Positions 19,071 to 20,788 of a DNA stretch of 20,788 nt are shown one piece after another. The position numbers and the translations under genes are program-made. The stretch is from Reticulitermes lucifugus (lineage: Eukaryota; Arthropoda; Insecta; Blattodea; Rhinotermitidae): assembly GCA_026260175.1 (NCBI GenBank), contig JAKCWW010007464.1, positions 1 through 20,788 of the forward strand. Direction: 5' to 3'. Below the pieces are notes generated by a model. It was not told the DNA's origin. It was given only the letters and a program-made list of their open reading frames with translations, and searched no databases. Positions within the stretch are counted from its first letter, which is position 1; every line of letters begins with the position of its first letter.

Positions 19071-20788
19071 GTTAGTAAACCTCTAAGTTTGACATGAAGA
19101 TTGCATCATCGCACAACAAGTGCTTCAATTCTTTAATATGTTTTGATGAGACAAAATACAGTACCGAATTTCTGATTACATATATGGATATGTGGAGTAA
19201 TTTGTCTTAAACTTTTAAGGTATGTATATTTTACAAATGTGTACCTTGTATGAAACTATATATATATATATGTGTGGTTATGTCTGCTTGTACCTTATTA
19301 ACTGTATTAAAATTTGCCTGTGGGCTAATTTAAATTCTGTGTAAGTGAATCTACGGAGATGTATGATATTCACAGATCTTTCCCATGCAACCAACCAGCA
19401 ATACTAACAATTTTAGAATTAAAAAAACTTTAGCCCTGTCATGTACAGGCTGAGGCTTTGTAGATAGCTGGAGTAATATTTCCTGATGAAGGTTTGGTGC
19501 AGTGACAGCTATATGTATCAATATATTTAATATTTTAATACATAGTATGGGACGTTCAGGCCAGCACTGACAATACTAAGTATGTACTGGAAGTCTTTCT
19601 TAATTTTGTGGACTGCCAGGCTTTGAATGTTGGTCTGGTGACTGGCTGTCGTGACTGAAGTGTTTATGTTTATATGAGTCCCTTTTAGCCATTGCTGGGG
19701 TATTATGTTAAATAGGTCACATGTCTTGATCCATCCTCTTATTTTATGGCTAATAGCTTGTGCAGATGAAAAGAATAAGTAAGGAAAACAAAATTATCAA
19801 TATGTGATTTTTGTGTGGGAATATTAGTTGCATTACTTCATATTATACTTCTTCTTACCTACCATACTTTGTACTCTACTTTGTTTTCTTCTTTTTGCTG
19901 TTTTTCTTATAAAAAACTCATATATATATATATATATATATATATACACTCATTATTGTTTCATATGTCTTCAGTGTAGAGTCTGTGTGATTCATTCTGT
20001 TTCATCAGTGAGATTATGTCTGCTTATCATCTGCTTTCTAACATGGTGTTCCAACTGTGGGATGAAAATAACTCATGATGCTTTCATCATAGTTTCTTCT
20101 AGGAAAAACCATGTTAGTTTTGTGACATAAGAAAGGGGGTTCTTGGTAATGTCATACAAGAAGGCTGCCTCTTGACCTGTTTCTTCTGCTAGCAATCTGA
20201 AGTTGGGTACTAGTAACTGGTGTCTCCCAGTCTACCACACTTTGAATGGAGGCATCAGCATATCCTTACTCAGAATTCTAGTTACAATATTTCTCATTTT
20301 TCAGAATTGTTTAAAAAGGAATGATTGCTGCAGTTGATTGAATGTAAATTTTGAAATAATTATCACATTTTCATGTATTGATCCTGAAACCAAGGGCTGA
20401 ATGTTTGTAAAGAACAGCAAGGCTGCCTCTGTGCCTGATGAAACTTCTGTGCTCTGAAGACTTTATTTTTTTGTATGGACTGGATCTATGGGAATCCTAG
20501 AGTTGGTCTCTGTGTGGTAGTTAGAGAAGAATTCCTGCATCTGCTGTGATTTTCTTGAGCTATTCTGCCTCCATATACTGCAAACCCAGTTATAACCGTC
20601 CGGCACACCTGTACTATCTCAGTCGGTTGCGTGAAACCTAATTTTCAGGGATTAACGTGGTTTGAGTGTTGGGAAAGTAGAAAGGAAGAACCATTAAGAA
20701 GATTTAAGTTTTTTCTTAATAATCCGAAGTATCCTTTAGATTGTTTTATTATAAATCACTGGGCGCTAACTGGTTAATGTTTTGATGG
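19071..20788. other. PIGK intron 2 (continues beyond window)
   Basis: AT-rich intron with TA microsatellites at 19257-19270 and 19921-19946. The string AAGGCTGCCTCT occurs twice (about 20162 and 20421). No further PIGK exon was recognised. The open frame at 19828-20130 spans the TA repeat and is not coding. Confidence 0.5.
19921..19946. repeat. (TA)n microsatellite
   Basis: Thirteen uninterrupted TA units within PIGK intron 2; a shorter run of seven lies at 19257-19270. Confidence 0.95.

Noticed and set aside
19828-20130. 100-codon plus-strand frame in PIGK intron 2
   Set aside because: It runs through a TA microsatellite and has low-complexity hydrophobic sequence with no homology signal.

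Overview
This is an AT-rich eukaryotic genomic window, almost certainly from an insect. It has spliced genes with GT-AG introns, long introns, a mariner element, tRNA-derived SINEs and non-LTR retrotransposon debris. The repeat types hint at a polyneopteran such as a termite, cockroach or stick insect, but that placement is only a guess.

Two host genes are read on the plus strand. Positions 1-11886 hold the last seven recognisable coding exons of a spectraplakin (short stop/MACF family cytoskeletal linker). They encode the disordered Gly-Ser-Arg tail that follows the GAS2 domain; GAS2 and everything upstream lie outside the window. The exons are 4245-4404, 4599-4724, 6533-6719, 7881-7937, 8953-9024, 10949-11011 and 11733-11886 (stop TAG at 11884). 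The three middle mini-exons are 57, 72 and 63 nt long and all sit between phase-2 introns, so each can be skipped without changing frame. Each carries an SxIP-type EB1-binding motif, as do the exons on either side (SRIP, SSIP, SRIP, SNIP, TPIP). The TAG stop is followed at once by a stem-loop and a 98-codon in-frame open extension, which makes it a candidate for stop-codon readthrough. The 3' UTR probably runs to about 13525.

Positions 17628-20788 hold the start of PIGK, the catalytic subunit of GPI transamidase. Exon 1 (17628-17685) encodes a signal peptide and exon 2 (about 18935-19070) encodes the conserved start of the caspase-like domain. The remaining exons lie downstream of the window.

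The rest is intron and intergenic DNA with mobile-element remains: a decayed transposase tail (about 100-600), a mariner with matching 30-bp inverted repeats interrupted by a 584-base N gap (9840-10824), a possible Penelope-type hammerhead relic (about 8412-8440), a non-LTR retrotransposon 3' end fused to another repeat (about 15500-16290), and two tRNA-derived SINE copies in PIGK intron 1. An imperfect 74-nt hairpin at 13695-13768 resembles a pre-miRNA.

The two genes are independent: one links actin and microtubules, the other attaches GPI anchors in the ER. No cooperation between them is implied by their adjacency.
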